Source: Jackrogersella multiformis
Lineage: Eukaryota; Ascomycota; Sordariomycetes; Xylariales; Hypoxylaceae
Assembly (NCBI GenBank): GCA_902806575.1
Contig: CADCXD010000011.1
Coordinates: 1,860,001-1,924,000, forward strand
Length of the DNA: 64,000 nucleotides
Direction: 5' to 3'
In this document: piece by piece, positions 34,004 through 47,370 of the stretch
Layout of the letters: each line of letters opens with the position of its first letter
How positions within the stretch are numbered: the stretch's first letter is position 1
The notes under the pieces: generated by a model
Told to the model about the DNA's origin: nothing
Seen by the model: the letters and a program-made list of their open reading frames with translations, nothing else
Databases searched by the model: none
Made by a program: the position numbers and the translations under genes

Positions 34004-34964
34004 ATGCTTCGCTGGTACGTAGGATGAATGTCACCTCGGCATATTAGCCGCATTTACTTTCCATGGCGTGTAAATGTTATAGATAATAGATATAACTGAC
34101 TCGGAGCCGCAGGTACCAACGCAAGCTAGCCTCGCGGCCGCTATTGACGCAGAGCGTCACCACCGCCGTGCTGTTCGCCGTCGGCGACATCGCCGCCCAG
34201 CAGGCAGTCGAGAAGAAGGGCATTGACAAGCATGAGCTCGCCCGCACCGGACGCATGTTCCTCTATGGTGGTGGTACGTTTCCTATTCATTCATTGTCTA
34301 CTCGTGCTCTTTAGAAAGAAGCAATGTCCAAGCTTAAATAAAATTTCTCTCGACCTCACCGTTCTCACCTCATTTCACTTCACCTCCTTTTACCCCACAC
34401 TAATAATGGATCGCTCGCTGGCAATTCCCTCACTAGCCCCCATTTTAACCCCCCACCCCCCACTCTCCTATTTTCAGCCCCATCGTCATACGCCTCCGTC
34501 CTAAGGATACGATATAAAAATAAATATATAAAAATAAAAACATAAACAAAAAGACCTTTCCGAACAACGAGCCCTTCCCGATACAAGCAAGCAATCAAGC
34601 TAACAGCCCCCCCCCAGCCGTCTTCGGCCCCGCGGCCACGACGTGGTACGGGATCCTGCAGCGGTCGATCCAGCTGCGCAACAAGAAAGTGGAGATGGTA
34701 GCGCGGGTGGCGGCGGACCAGCTGGTGTTCGCGCCGACCTTCATCGGGATCTTCCTGTCGAGCATGGCGGTCATGGAGGGCGGCTCGCCCAAGGAGAAGC
34801 TAGCCAAGAGCTACGCCCCCGCCCTGCAGACCAACTACCTCATCTGGCCCTTCGTGCAGATGGCCAACTTCTCCTTCGTCCCCCTCGAGCACCGCGTCCT
34901 CGTCGTCAACCTCGTCAGCATCGGCTGGAACTGCTACCTCAGCATGATCAACAGCCAGAAGTGA
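34004..34964 (+). CDS. SYM1: Mpv17/PMP22-family inner membrane protein
   Basis: Protein of 172 residues from exons 34004-34014, 34113-34273 and 34618-34964; the first exon encodes only three and two-thirds codons. It matches the Sym1/Mpv17 family: WYQRKLASRPLLTQSVTT at the N-terminus, GDIAAQQ, GGAVFGPAATTWYG, the DQLVFAP block, and the late signature W-P-x-VQ-x-NF then RVLVVNL and WNCYLS. Sym1 lies in the mitochondrial inner membrane and supports stress growth and mtDNA maintenance. The 344-nt second intron is unusually long for this window and has C-rich tracts. Confidence 0.93.
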
Positions 34965-35682
34965 GCTCCGCCTTGAATTGCCTTGCCTTGCGCTGTATTC
35001 TAGCGTGTGTCGCCTTCCGGGAGGGGGCATCGGGAAGTTACTACTGTTACTGGCGGCGGTGCCGGCGGCGTATATTAGGTTAGGACGGCCGCGACGAAAT
35101 AAATCATTGGCACTAGATGCAAACAAACACCGCAACCTCCGGGTGGCTGAGGGTTCATAATGTGTATAAACTCTTAGGATTCATACAAGGGGGGGAGGAG
35201 GGGCAGGGGGGTAACCGCGGTGCATAGACGAGGCGTTTGTGACCGAGCGTTCTTGCAGCCGGTTGTTACTTAGGGGTAATCTTTTGCCCGTCACCTTCGA
35301 TAAATTTCTCTTCGATCTTTTGGTTCATGATTGGGTTATGACATAGACATATACTGGGTTTGACCTAGATTAAGGGTTGATTCCCATTCCGGCAAGAATT
35401 TACATGCAACGACTTTTCTGTTCAGGTGCGCCGATATCAAAGGACTACCGAATTTCAGAGAATATACACGAGCTTTTATAAAATATATACTACAAATGAA
35501 TTGGTGAAAATACTGCCCGTGGCGCATGGTATAGTCGGGATCCATGCCAACATCCAATTATCGTTTCGGGCATCCAAGCGATTGTGTTCATTCATACAAG
35601 ATTAGCATTACTTCGTATCGTGCGTCGAGATCGTGCGCTACCTCGAACCGGCTATTTAATATGGCCGGCTGTAGGGTACAAG
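34965..35682. other. Convergent intergenic region
   Basis: No gene is seen. A G-rich run (about 35188-35212) lies between the converging SYM1 and PX-protein stops. Confidence 0.5.
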
Positions 35683-36541
35683 TCATGAGAAAAGGAACTC
35701 CTTCAAGACGGGGGATCCAGAGAATTCCGGATTCAATAATATACAGCTATGGTCGAGTTAGTAATCGCTCTCCTAGCAAACCCCGTTGACAGAAGCGACC
35801 TACTTCAAAAAGTACTGGAGACCGGCACGGCGCTTTTCCAAGAACTTAGGCCTAAACTTCGACACAATGCTCTTGGGCGGTAACTCGGGCACGGCAGCCT
35901 CGAAAGTCGGGAACGTGCGTATCAACCGCCATCGCAAGTCGTCGAATTCCGAGTATCGCTTTCGTATATTTATATAGCTCCCCTGCCAGGCATCACATTA
36001 GCCCAGGCTCCTATCGTTATTTTCTTAAGAGCAATTCTTCTATAAGACTCACGCTCAACGTTCCTACTCTTATGTTCCAAACCACAAAGGCCCCTATATT
36101 GGTCGTCCTACCGTTGATCGTTACGTAATCCGTAATCTCGACGCTCTTAGCCCAGCAGGCCCGTCCCCGGTCGTCGAGCTCGCTGTTTTCGTTGTCGCGG
36201 AGCGTGATGCCCCCTGCGGGTATAGAATCGACGGACGTGGTCGATATCGCCCCGGTGTGGAGCGAGTCATGGTTCATCCAGTACGGCGGTGAGGTTACGG
36301 GCGAGATCACGGGAGAGTCGTTTGTGCTGTCGTGTGGGATATTATTATCTATTCTAGAGTTAAGCCGTAGCCGCGGCACCTTCGGAGCGTCTGAGTCTGT
36401 CTCGGTATCTGTCTCAGTTGCGGGCGGTGATGGAGGCATGTGTGGACGCAATGTAGCTTGCGACAGGTTCTTGTGCACGCTTCCACCCATTGCGCTGCCT
36501 CCGTGGGCGATTGAAGATCGGGTCTCTATCACCGACGCCAT
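35683..36541 (-). CDS. YPT35: PX-domain endosomal protein, Ypt35-like
   Basis: Protein of 243 residues from exons 36541-36053, 35982-35804 and 35746-35683. The N-terminal 130 residues are disordered and rich in Ser/Thr/Pro/Asp. The C-terminal PX domain begins at AKSVEITDYVTING, crosses intron 1 at TLS/GSY and has the phosphoinositide-binding RKRYSEFDDLRWRL block. It continues with ELPPKS, FRPKFLEKRRAGLQYFL, and ends LNPEFSGSPVLKEFLF. In yeast Ypt35 binds PI3P on endosomes and recruits the Vps13 adaptor complex. All three exons join in one frame, and the last exon is short and easy to miss. Confidence 0.9.
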
Positions 36542-39500
36542 CCGTCCATGAGCGCGTAGCGCAGATATATACCAGTCGCGAGTTAGGCGATAAATCGGAG
36601 GGAGCTGTCGAGGTCCACAAGAACGATTAGTTGGTAGTGTATGGATGGTACACGGACCTTAAATGGTTATATACCTCCAAAAAGATAAAAAGATTTTCTC
36701 CAAGGATTATTTCAATTCAAAAGACGCAAGAAAATGGAAAATCAATTAGTAGAATGGGTACAGTTGACAAAGGAATAATGTACCTAGGTATCTATGGTAG
36801 GTATGCAGAATGTAGAATCCAAAAAGTCCAAAATGGAAGAGATAAAGTTCTTTGAAGGTTTACAGTTGCGCGCTAAGCTAAGCGTAGAAAATCCAACACA
36901 CCTGTACTTGTCCATACAGGTGCTTAGTAGTGTACACAGGTACGTACAGCGCCAGGCACTCATTGGTCGGCCCCAAGATCGTTCGACGTGGGGAAGTAAG
37001 AACAGCCCACGTCAACGTTCGGGGGTGGGCAACCGATCATTGTCAGGGACTCAGGGGTTAATATCTACCTGTGCACCTCGGTAGGTATCCAACTCTAGCA
37101 ACCATGTCTTATCGGTTGTCTATTGGTTGTCTTGTCTTCTTAATAACGACTCTAGAGTTGTTGTATTACAAGACCTTAAGTCAGCCATATGTACCTAGGT
37201 AGTGTAAGTTATGATATTTGTCACCCCATTGGATGTCTTAGATTTCATAGCTTTCATCATACAGATCATGACATTCAGTATGGTTGTGATACGGTCACAC
37301 TTCTCTACATTTTCCATCACTTATAGTTTATCCATTTGAATAGAACATCGCAGCCTCGGGTCGTAACCTTTTTAACCCTCATGTCAACAGTATCGGGAAA
37401 ATGATGGCTCACAATGTGTATACTAATGTTTCCATGTATTGGAAGGAAACGATTCAGACTTAAGGAATGCCACTTAAGAAAGATACCATGGACTTCTATC
37501 ATGTTAGACTGATGGGGGTATGGAAAGTAAGCAGGTTTTGTAGGTTCATAAAGACTGGCTTGACACTTATATTGCGATTTGAAACGCAAATATATTATGT
37601 CGATTAATGATTGCTTTATAATTTAGGCATGCATCTGTTGATTACCTACATACCTTTCGGGTGGCACGTAGCGTATGTATTATGCAGTGCTGTGACAAAA
37701 GCCTTGGTCCATAATGCTTGTGGAAGGCGGATGTAGGTGGCCATTAAATAACACACAAGCCGCTTAGAGTAACCGAGTATTTGGTGGTCGTAGTTAACAT
37801 TACTTACCTAGTAGTTCTGAATTTCCATGAATGATCACTTTGTCGTGTTGTAGAGTTGCAATCAGGGTGTCTGAAACGCCGTGGCGTGGCGATGCACATG
37901 CAGCCGAACTTGCATCCAAAAGAGCATATGGTTTGCTGTTCGTTTTATCAAATAGGAAGGAAAAGGTGTATGGGTTGTCTTATGTCGATCCATTATATTT
38001 TACAATGCATTGCATTAGCTACTGTAAGATTTCTCGGGAAACCGTTATGAGAATAGAGCGTAAGAGGCGGTCAAGTATTAATCTTTTATCTCAGCATCAT
38101 AAACGAGTGAAGATAATGATACTATTCCAAAGGCGGGGCTACGGAGATCCTGCAGTATAGTACCGGGCAATCCGTTTGCGGATGAAGTCATAGGTTCCGC
38201 CGCAGCGTCGGCGGCATTCCGTCGTACTATGTGGAGGGTATCTATACCTACCTAGGTACTTATAGGGCGTAGGTCTTCACGGGTGTATCTAGATGCGGAT
38301 GTCAAACTTCCGAGGAACTTGAAGTGACGTTTAATAATATATCATAGAGTATATTATGGTTATACTACTTGAGGTATGGAGACTTACATGCTTAACATGT
38401 ATGTAGCTACCCCGATGTCAAGGAATGCGCACTGCCCACATCGTATACCGTCGTTCAGCATCCGTTACCTACCAAATTTAGAATATGATGCATGCAGTTG
38501 CAGACAGAAGCGTGGGATAGCGAAAATGACAGAGGTTGGAAAGCTAATGCGGGGGGTTTTAGTCATTTCCGGTTTGGAAATACAACGAAATACCTTGATT
38601 GGGACTTGAAAAAGCAGGCTTCACTGTCTCATAGTGTAGAAGCTGTTTGTTTCGTTGCGGGGCCAGAATAGTGGCATGCCTTTAGTAGTGGAATTCGGGC
38701 ATATTTGGGAATATGGAAACGATGAGACAGCGAACGTTGTTTAGCATCAACATCGTCATCATCATCATACTTGGAATAGCCTTTCGTCTGAAGCGCCGCA
38801 ACACGGTCGAATACAACATCAACGCCACGGAGAATTTAACTTGTGCAAAGTGCGTGCATGGGAAAATCACCGTCTCTCCACACCATTGCTCCTAAGCGAA
38901 GCCGAAATATTTGATAGGTCCCATGCATCATCACGGTTCGGGATTCTGCAGCCTAACCTTCTTAGAATCTTAGCCGCAATACGAGGATTTACGCCTCAAG
39001 CTAACAGAGCTAACAGAGATGGAGGGGACGGCAAGACAATGCCTACCTTAGGTACCTAAGCAGCTAAGCAGCTAAGGTACCTAGGTAGTGTAGTGCTAGG
39101 TACCCTAGCATAAGTCGCTTTCCCTAAACGGTATCTGATGCTACTCTCGCCCAATGAGAATCCACACATATCATAAATATCCTGTATATACCTACCTAGG
39201 TAGGTATGTAATAGATCCTAACGGCGATAACAACGATGATTAACTTTTCAATTACTCCTACATAGTAGTAGTAGTAGTAGTAGTAGTAGAAATGCCCGAA
39301 TTCTGGAAATTGGATCATTGCTCCAAACTTGATAGATATCGGATGATGAATGCAGATGATCAGCAGTAAAATTGCCGTAAGCTAGACTGCATTCGTATTT
39401 TATTTGACGAGAGTAAAACATCCATCTCAAGCAAACGGGGAAATTTATGGTAGGCTGGCAGGCTGGTAGGTAGCACGCCAACGCTTCTGAGGCTCTGAAA

Positions 39501-40367
39501 CCAGACTGGGGGTTTACTGGTGAGACCCATCCGGACTTGCAGGGAAGCCGAAGGCGCATTGAATGGATGGATGTTCGTTATGAGAGATCGCCCGGCGGCC
39601 GGCAGGCTCGAGACCTCGAGCTGGAATAACGAGGCCAAGGTGCTAGTGTAGTCACTCACGCGGACGTCGTATCTAGAATCAAGGCCAAGGTTTGTCGAGG
39701 TTTAGGTTTTAACGGGAATGCCTCGTATGCGAAAACGAAGTCGATGACAGCATGACGGGGAACCCTCTAGAATATAGTCATTCTCTCTTACCCGTGTCAA
39801 CCTGCCCGTATTGATCAATCAGTCAGTCAGTCAATGTGGTGCAACTTTTCACTACATACATTAGGTACCTATAACAGTACATACTTGCAAATACCTAGGT
39901 AGGTCGATAGCTGTCGGTACGATCCCTGCCAACAGATAAAAAGTAGCCACTAATAAGCCGAGCTGAGAGACTGGGAGGTATTGGAGATAGCGTCCGGGCG
40001 CTGAGACCATGATCAGAGACCATGACCAGACAGGGAATATCTCCTTTATTTTTCATTACCGGTTATGTACCCCATATGGTACAATATGTAGTTCAACCCT
40101 GGCCTTCGACGGAGCTCTCCCAGATCTTCCTTTCCTCTCAACATTCCTCTCGTTTCCCCTTCGTATCCTAGGACCGTCGCTCTCGTTTTAAAGTCGGTCG
40201 GTGAATCTTCATTTCTAATATTTACATATATAAACTTAATTCTTCCTACTGTATATTAACTTTTAATACCACACCGTCGTTCTGATAAAGCAAAAGGAAA
40301 ATCTACAATCACGACCGTCCTCGACCCAACCTTAGTCCTACCACCTAATTCTACATCCACCCACAAA
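36542..40367. other. Large gene-poor region with palindrome copies
   Basis: I support no gene in 3.8 kb. Exact TACCTAGGTA copies lie at 36781, 37192, 38249, 39078, 39193 and 39892, with many partial ones. The (TAG)9 microsatellite at 39263-39289 is listed separately. Open frames here (such as 37831-38160 and 38376-38609) look random. The last 250 bp are the likely promoter of the gene at 40368. Confidence 0.45.
39263..39289. repeat. (TAG)9 microsatellite
   Basis: Nine perfect TAG units, intergenic. It is a possible length-variable marker. Confidence 0.9.
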
Positions 40368-41088
40368 ATGATTTCGATAAGGAATATCTTGGCCGCGGCC
40401 GCCGTCGTGGTCTCGTCTGTCCGGGCTGACTATGTCATCGACCCGTCTACGGTGTCCTTGACCAACAGAAGTAGGTCCTAAACACTACCTGTGCGACATA
40501 TCCTGGCCCGGTGGTCCTAACATTCATATCATCTAGATTATTGGTGCCAGTCTGAGAAGAGCACGTGCCCCTTGATCTGCCAACAGACGACCCCCGGAAC
40601 GACTCTGGTGAACGACTGCGACCCGGTAAGTCCTCTGCACAGAATGGCATCGGTTGGCGATCTTGGTATACTAATATTTCTCCCGGTAGAAAACCCTCAC
40701 ATACGGCTGCATTTGCGGAGACAACCTACAACCGAACGTGTCCGAATACTCGCTCACCCTTCCGTTCTTCGTCTGCCAAGAATGGGGAAATCAATGCGTC
40801 AAGCAGTGCGGACAGGACAACACTTGCTCCAACTCTTGCCGAGCCGATCACCCTTGCGGTGCCTTAAGCCCGGTGAGAGCTAACACGACGTCGTCGAGCG
40901 CGACCGCGACAGCAACGGCAAGCGGTTCCCAGACTGCTGACCCTAACGCTATATACACCGGATTGGCGGGCAACAGCGATTCCGGATCAGGCAACGGCAA
41001 CGGTGCACTCCGCGTCGGCCAGAGCGATGGCTTGTTTGGCTTTGTTATTCTCGCCGCCAGCGTTTCCCTCGGATTCTTCATGCTATAA
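40368..41088 (+). CDS. Secreted Cys-rich GPI-type surface protein (DUF7707-like)
   Basis: Protein of 196 residues from exons 40368-40470, 40537-40625 and 40690-41088. It has a signal peptide (about 1-22, cleaved after VRA), then a domain with conserved NYWCQ, CPLIC, TYGCICGDN, YSLTLPFFVCQEW, QCVKQCG, CSNSC and HPCG. A Ser/Thr/Ala-rich stalk and a C-terminal hydrophobic tail (LFGFVILAASVSLGFFML) suggest GPI anchoring. I recall this pattern as fungal family DUF7707; the name is from memory. Function is unknown, probably cell surface. Confidence 0.85.
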
Positions 41089-41240
41089 GCAGTAAAAGGA
41101 TGCGTCGATTCGTTTGGCCGCCTATTAGCGAAGCCATCTCGAGCGTTTATATTTATAGCGACGCCGGACAATCATCGTTCATGATGATGTTTGCTGTTCC
41201 TAAGACGGCGGGTGGCGGGTATCTTCACCCAGCTGTCCAC

Positions 41241-41270
41241 GCACCATGCACCATGCACCATGCACCATGC
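41241..41270. repeat. (GCACCAT) tandem repeat, about 4 units
   Basis: Perfect head-to-tail heptamer units, 140 bp downstream of the surface-protein stop. Confidence 0.85.
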
Positions 41271-41607
41271 AGCAGCACCTTACGAGCTCCACCTCATACC
41301 TGATGGGGATGACTCTTGTCACATAATCAGGACAGTAGCATCGGTTACGTACCGCATACTGATATAATATCATCATTAGGAGCTTCGGAGCTCAGGGTTG
41401 AAAATTTGGATAATGGGAGCGTCGATAAAGGAGTTCGGGTACATACTTTACTCTCTTGCTGCGAAGCAAATTACTTGAGACACGACAATGTTCCAAACGA
41501 GGGACGCTTGAGCATTGAACATTGAGCACCGGGCTCAGAATTAATAATTGAATTGCATGAGGCTTGGTTTATGCCGAGACCAACTTACACTATTGCCTTC
41601 CTACATT

Positions 41608-41632
41608 TATTAATAATAAATTATTATTAATA
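41608..41632. repeat. AT-only inverted repeat
   Basis: Perfect 11-bp arms (TATTAATAATA and its complement) around a 3-bp spacer. It could form a hairpin or serve as a 3' end signal; nothing more can be said. Confidence 0.7.
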
Positions 41633-42837
41633 CCTGTGACGCCATAACATCGGAATCCTAGAATCCTGGAACCTTGGAGGCATTCAATTCTCCATTGCGA
41701 TAGGTAGGAACTTTTAAAGTTAAACGGGTCATCTTAAACCTTGGAAACCTGAAATCTTACCTTCTGTAGTGTAGAGCTCCAGGCCTGTTGCACAACATAA
41801 ACTTACGGATCTGACTTTGAACCTTGAACCGATCCATTGCACGGTACCACATATGTACCTAGGTAAGGGAGGGATTCGGTGTCACATGTCAGGTTCACTT
41901 ACGGATGTTTGTACTGGAAACTGGACATTGATTGAATTGGATTATCTTGATAGCTACACTACACTACCTAGTGTTAGTAAGCCAGTAAGAATTCCCATGT
42001 CCTGTTTTATGGGATTTGTTCCCTTGCGCGTCGTAACGTTCTAATACATACTACGAGTGAGGGAGTAGAAAAGAGAAGAAAATAGGGGGTTCATATCGGA
42101 ACGATGTAATTTGATTCGTTGTAGAAATCCACGTTTTTAGATACGAGTGTACCTACACTACCTAGGTAATGTACGTATGTACGTATTTACATGTGGGGCT
42201 AGGTACGGATTACCTAATTGAGGCGAATACTAGAAGATACCTAGGTACCTGGCTTAGGACATTAACGATTGGAAGGAGGAAGATGTTAGCCCCACTAACA
42301 TTTTAATGTTTCCTCCCACTTCTCAACCACTTACACCACACCGACTTGCCGACTTTTCCACCTATTCCATCTATTCCCACCTATCCATTCCAACTTATTC
42401 TACCTCTCAGCTATTACCTATTCCTATTCTAATTCTGCTTGCAACCTTCATTGCCTTCATGACACATTTGTGTCGCTCGCTCACTACTACATCCTTATTT
42501 GTGTAGAAGTCTGCCTTGATATATGTATCTCATGGAGTCAACTCGTAGCTAACTACCGTGGGAATAATATTTCCTCCAAGTTAACAATCCGGGTTAACAA
42601 ATCTTTTCTTCTCTCTGGGATCCAAGATCTAATAAGATCCAAGAAACTCAACCACTCGCAGGAGCAAGAGAGTTCCATGGTTGGTGCCGACCTGCATCAG
42701 CACTACAGCACTACCTTACTATCCCGCCGATTTTTACCAAGACCTTGCTAGCTCCGACTTCTTCGCAACCAACTCTGATCGCGCATCCTATTGCGCTTTG
42801 TAGTTATCGACCAAGCGGAGTGAGCTAGTCCGTCACG

Positions 42838-44320
42838 ATGGCTCCGAACAACAGCAGTATGCATGGACCTTGGCACACCCTGTACCCCCCCGATGTGGAC
42901 CGTCTAGTTCTAACCGGAGTAATTCATATAGAGTCAGCCGTTGCCGAGTGCATCTCCGACGATGCCCTCATCCACCTCAAATCCTACAAGTATTCCGCCG
43001 TCGACAAGTCACCCGTATCAAACTATATCCTTCGTCCTTACGTACGTTCTAAGTTCGCCGGACCGCCTTGACACCGTATAGCACTAACACTTAACTCGCT
43101 CTAGTGGAATGCCTTCGTCGAGCTCCTGCCGTTATGGCTAGCTCCCAACATGGTGACCCTGATAGGGTTCTGCTTTATTCTAGTAAACATCGCTCTTCTG
43201 GTCATAATTATGCCAGATCTAGTGGGACCGGTATGCTATACAATACTCAATACTGCAAACTTGGCCGTCGCGCTTGGACTAATGTGTTACTGGACTTTAG
43301 GGTCCGTCATGGTTATACCTTAGCTTCGCCTTCGGTCTCTTCATGTACCAGACCATGGACAACATCGATGGAAAGCAGGCCAGGCGGACAGGCACCTCGA
43401 GCGGTCTAGGCGAGCTTTTCGACCACGGCATCGACTCCTTAAACTGCACTCTCGGTAGTTTGCTAGAGACGGCCGCAATGGCATTGGGAACTTCGAAGTC
43501 GGGCGTCTTCACTGCCTTATGTCCTTGTCTACCCATGTTCTTCTCGACTTGGGAGACGTACCACACCCACACGCTGTACCTGGGCTATATCAACGGTCCC
43601 ACCGAGGGTCTTCTTATTGCATGCAGTTTAATGGCCATTTCCGGCATCTATGGGCCCGATATCTGGACGGAGCGTATTGTCGATATCGTTGGGAAGAATT
43701 ACCTCTTCGGCTACGACAACCTAGTAGGCGACTATTCGATTCGCGATATCTGGATCCTCATTATCGTCGGTTCCCTGCTCGTTGGCCACATGCCGTTCTG
43801 CGTCCTTAATGTTGTCAAGGCGCGAAGAAGGAACAAGCTGCCTGTCCTTCCGGTCTTCCTCGAATGGATCCCCATGGGTGTGTACACCTTCTCGATCGGC
43901 GCGTGGCTGTATTCGCCACACTCGACGTTGTTGCGTGAGAATCACCTGGTCCTTTTCTGCCTAACCATGTCGCTCGTATTCGGTCGTATGACAACGAAGA
44001 TGATCCTCGCGCACCTGACCCGCCAGCCCTTCCCGTACTGGACCGTCATGTTGGTTCCGCTAGTGGGTGGTGCCGTCCTAGGCAACCTCCCGCGCTTCGG
44101 TTTCCCCGCCATCTCGGCCGACCTAGAGCACTACTATCTGTGGGCCTACTTCGTTTTCGCGTTCATCGTGTACTCCCGGTGGGCGTATCTCGTCACGACG
44201 AGCATCTGCAACTTCCTCGACATCAACTGCCTGACGATCCCCCGCGAGAAGCAGCTCGAGAATAAGAGGAAGTACGAGCTCTTGGCAAACGGGGCTGCAA
44301 ACGGGAAGAAATCGCAGTGA
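42838..44320 (+). CDS. EPT1: Choline/ethanolamine phosphotransferase (CDP-alcohol phosphatidyltransferase)
   Basis: Protein of 449 residues from exons 42838-43041, 43105-43230 and 43301-44320. It transfers phosphocholine or phosphoethanolamine from the CDP-alcohol to diacylglycerol, the last step of the Kennedy pathway, in ER/Golgi membranes. The CDP-OH-P signature is complete at 133-155: DG, then AR, then G-x3-D-x3-D (DGKQARR and GELFDHGID). It is preceded by WNAFVELLPLWLAPNMVTL and followed by about seven more hydrophobic segments. The choice between the CPT1 and EPT1 activities cannot be made from sequence; many filamentous fungi have one dual enzyme. Confidence 0.92.
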
Positions 44321-45519
44321 GCGGGAGAGAAAAAGTTTCTTCGGTACGACGAGGCCGCAGTGGACGAGACATACGATTCGAGAGAGACGACCCCTTAATA
44401 TGGGATACGGCCCTTTTAGCGGTCCATCCCCTCTTACATTGTTTTAATAGACCAAAAAGGGAGACCATGGATAGGTAAGCGGGCTTGACCGTACGGCATT
44501 GGCTACCGTAGCCGGGCAGGGGAGCTACGCTACGCACGTAGGGGTCAGGAGTGCGGTTTAATTAGAGGCCGGAGGCGCGAGGGACACTATCTCCCCTCCC
44601 ACCGCGTTTGACGGCTGATGTCAGGCTAGGCTCACGCATCTGAATGCATGTATAAGTATAGAAGGCGCTGCATTGATGCCCATTGCATTGCATTGCATGG
44701 CGGTGGCGGAGGCATTCTGAATAAATAAGATATGATTGGACGAAAGACTCGAGATAAGTGATCGTAGACTGGGTTATTGTTGGTATGGTAAAGCAAAGAG
44801 AAGTCACGTAAAGTAAATGAAAGGGAATGGAAGAAAGGTATGATTACCTAAGACACTATACCAGCATATGTACCTCATACCTACCTAGGTACATTGGTGG
44901 TAGGTATGTGCGCCTCTGTTTTTAGCTCGATGACGAGCAGTTATCGAGTCAAAATTTACGAGGCCTGAGACATTCGAGTCCCACTTTTAGATCAGAGACT
45001 CGAGAGAGCTTGGATTTCTCGAGGACGAGACATCAATAATATCTATAGCTTCGGGTGGACCAGTCGAGTTCTAATAATAATAAGAATGTGATATAGGTAG
45101 AAAGGAGTCGAGTCGAGTCTCACCTAGTTCTACTACTACTTACCAGGACAGGGCAGGATATCCCTGGCCACGTCTTTAGCACTACGTGATCGAGATGTTG
45201 TGTTGTACATTTCTTTTCATTAGCTAAGCTTTTTCTTCTTCTCTTTTTTATCTAGACCTGTTTTGCCTTGCCTTGTCTTAGCTTCCACCTAGCCCGTCTC
45301 GCCCGATGTCGACGCCGTGGATTCGACCGCCACACCATACGATACGATACCACATCAAATCGAATCAAATCGTAGGCCTTGGGCACAGGTAAGGTACAAA
45401 CACAACTAGGAGAAGCTCGCTCCGTCCATCCATTCCTCCACCCCAAGGCTCCTGCCGCGGCAATGGGCCCCCGGACCGAGACCAAGACCCAGATTTAGAA
45501 GGAAACGGGATGAGCGGGC
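44321..45519. other. Convergent intergenic region
   Basis: No gene is seen. It has short TGCATTGCAT-type direct repeats near 44670-44700 and one TACCTAGGTA (44883-44892). Confidence 0.5.
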
Positions 45520-46765
45520 TCATCGCTCGCCGGCCAGGCGTCGCCTCTGGACCTCGCCGAGGGCCTTGGTGCCGCTGAGGAAGGCGGCGGTGGCGACGAG
45601 GCCGATGACGGGCAGGACCTGGAACAGGTTCCAGCTGGCATAGTACAGGTAGAAGACGGCCTCCATGGCGACGACGGACCCGTAGAAGACGGCGTGCGCG
45701 ACGGGGGCGGCGTTGAGCGCCTTCGGCAGGTGCGAGATGTTGCCGCCTAGCGCGGCCCACTGTTTGGTTCTATCGTTAGCTATACGATGTTCGAAGGTTA
45801 CGGGTGCTTCGTCCATAATAGTTATGCCTTGCTTCGTTCGTTTTGTTTACATATTTCTCTCCTTTTTAATGGAGGTATTGGAGATCGAGGGGTGGAGCGA
45901 GAGGGAGGGAAGAAAACTTAAACGTACGCTGACAAAGAGTGCCGGAATCGTAGCCAGCACGGCCAGCACGAAGACGAGAGACACGAGCTTAGGCGGGCTC
46001 TGGGGGTCGGAGCGGAAGGTGTGGTGGATCAGCGGGAGCTTGCCGTAGCGCAGGGGCTTCTCGTAGGCCAGAGGCGCCGTGCCGGGGTCCCGCGTGATCT
46101 CCACCTCGAAGACATCCTTCTTGAAACCCTCGGAGGCGCCGAACGAGGCGATGACTAACGAGGCCGTGAGGGGGGAGGTCGTGGTGGCGTGTTGGATGGG
46201 GAGGTCGCTGTGCTTCTGCGGGAGGTGTCAGATGATAGAACATAAAGTAAGGTACCTAGGAATGAGTAGGGGAAATAAATAAATAAATAAATACGAACAA
46301 TCTCTACAGTCGCCTTTCCATTGTCCTTGATAGTCAGAGGGAACGGGGCTTCGAGGCCGGAAGTAGGCTCGCGGAGGACGAGGAAGGCCTGGTGCGCACG
46401 TTTTCCCTTGCCGTTCTCCTTGGCCTTCAGCTTGAGCTTGAAGGTGTCTGAGCTGTCGAAAACCACCGGGGTCGAGAGGATAGCTGTGTTGTCGTCGAAC
46501 CTATTGGGTGATGATATTATTAGCATCCACAGCGATTTCTTATTTTATTTTCATCATTCGCCAAGAGCAAGAGCAAGAGCAAGAGCGTAAATACAAGCAC
46601 AAATACTAGGTAGACATACTCTCTCACATCCTTCTCCTTGGTGCCGCCGGATCTCCTGCCGCTCACAGTGAGCTTCGCGTCGTCGAAGCCCCAAGACGAA
46701 GCTGCCTGAGCCGCACCAGCAGCCAGGAGCACGAGGGGTGTTACGAAGGAGCGTAGGAATCGCAT
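45520..46765 (-). CDS. SWP1: Oligosaccharyltransferase subunit Swp1/ribophorin II
   Basis: Protein of 291 residues from exons 46765-46620, 46500-46299, 46215-45928 and 45759-45520. A signal peptide (about 1-21) is followed by a lumenal beta-rich region with FDDAKLTVSG, TFKLKLKA and AHQAFLVLRE, then a membrane part with three or so helices, matching the ribophorin II/Swp1 C-terminal domain. It is a subunit of the ER oligosaccharyltransferase that N-glycosylates proteins. The donor of intron 2 (GTTCGT) is weak, so that junction is the least certain. Intron 1 contains an AAGAGC tandem, and intron 2 an AAAT tandem. Confidence 0.9.
46563..46586. repeat. (AAGAGC)4 tandem repeat within SWP1 intron 1
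   Basis: Four hexamer units inside the 119-nt first intron of SWP1. Confidence 0.8.
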
Positions 46766-47370
46766 TGTCGGTCGGTCGATCAGTCGATCAGCTAGCTTGT
46801 CTTGCTTTGTGTGGTGCAGTAGCAGCTTGGGGAATTTTGTTGGAGATGCTTGCTGCGATTGTTGCGGCGCGAAGCTTCAACTTTCAAGAGTTGAATTGCA
46901 ATTGAACAGAATACAAGTTCCACCTTTTTTTGTCGACTCGTTGTAGCTGACGTGGTTCTAATATTATCGATAAGACTTAGGTACCCACCTGTCTCACCTC
47001 TAGTGTACACTAGTGTAACTGTACTAGGTATTTATTATAGCCCCATAACAATTGCACTACCTACATATGTAGGTACCTAGAGCGTATGAATGTACCTAGA
47101 TACATAGTACTTGTTCCCCTTTCTTACCACTATCCAACAACAAATTCACTAAACGAGACACCATTAATACTTGTTAATAGTATAGAGATACCCTTTTTGC
47201 ACCATATTGTGAGGTATGATATGTGAGTCGAGTACAAATCTATGATGTGAACATTGTGTGATAGGTAGCAAGGTATCCAAGTAGCTCATATTATCTACCT
47301 AGCCTAGGTACCTATTCAACCCCTTAGTACTCTAGTGCATACCAAGAAGTTTTGGTGAGCAGAACCAGTC
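46766..47370. other. Upstream region of SWP1 and 3' side of the cyclase gene
   Basis: No gene is seen. It contains partial acctaggt repeats but no further feature. Confidence 0.5.

Larger units (their letters stand above)
41089..42837. other. Intergenic region
   Basis: No gene is seen. It holds a heptamer tandem repeat (41241-41270), an AT-only palindrome (41608-41632) and TACCTAGGTA at 41856, 42159 and 42238. A pyrimidine-rich leader lies at about 42305-42440 upstream of the phosphotransferase. Confidence 0.5.

Noticed and set aside
39263..39289. Tandem repeats as a CRISPR-like array
   Set aside because: They are simple microsatellites in a eukaryotic genome with no spacer structure.
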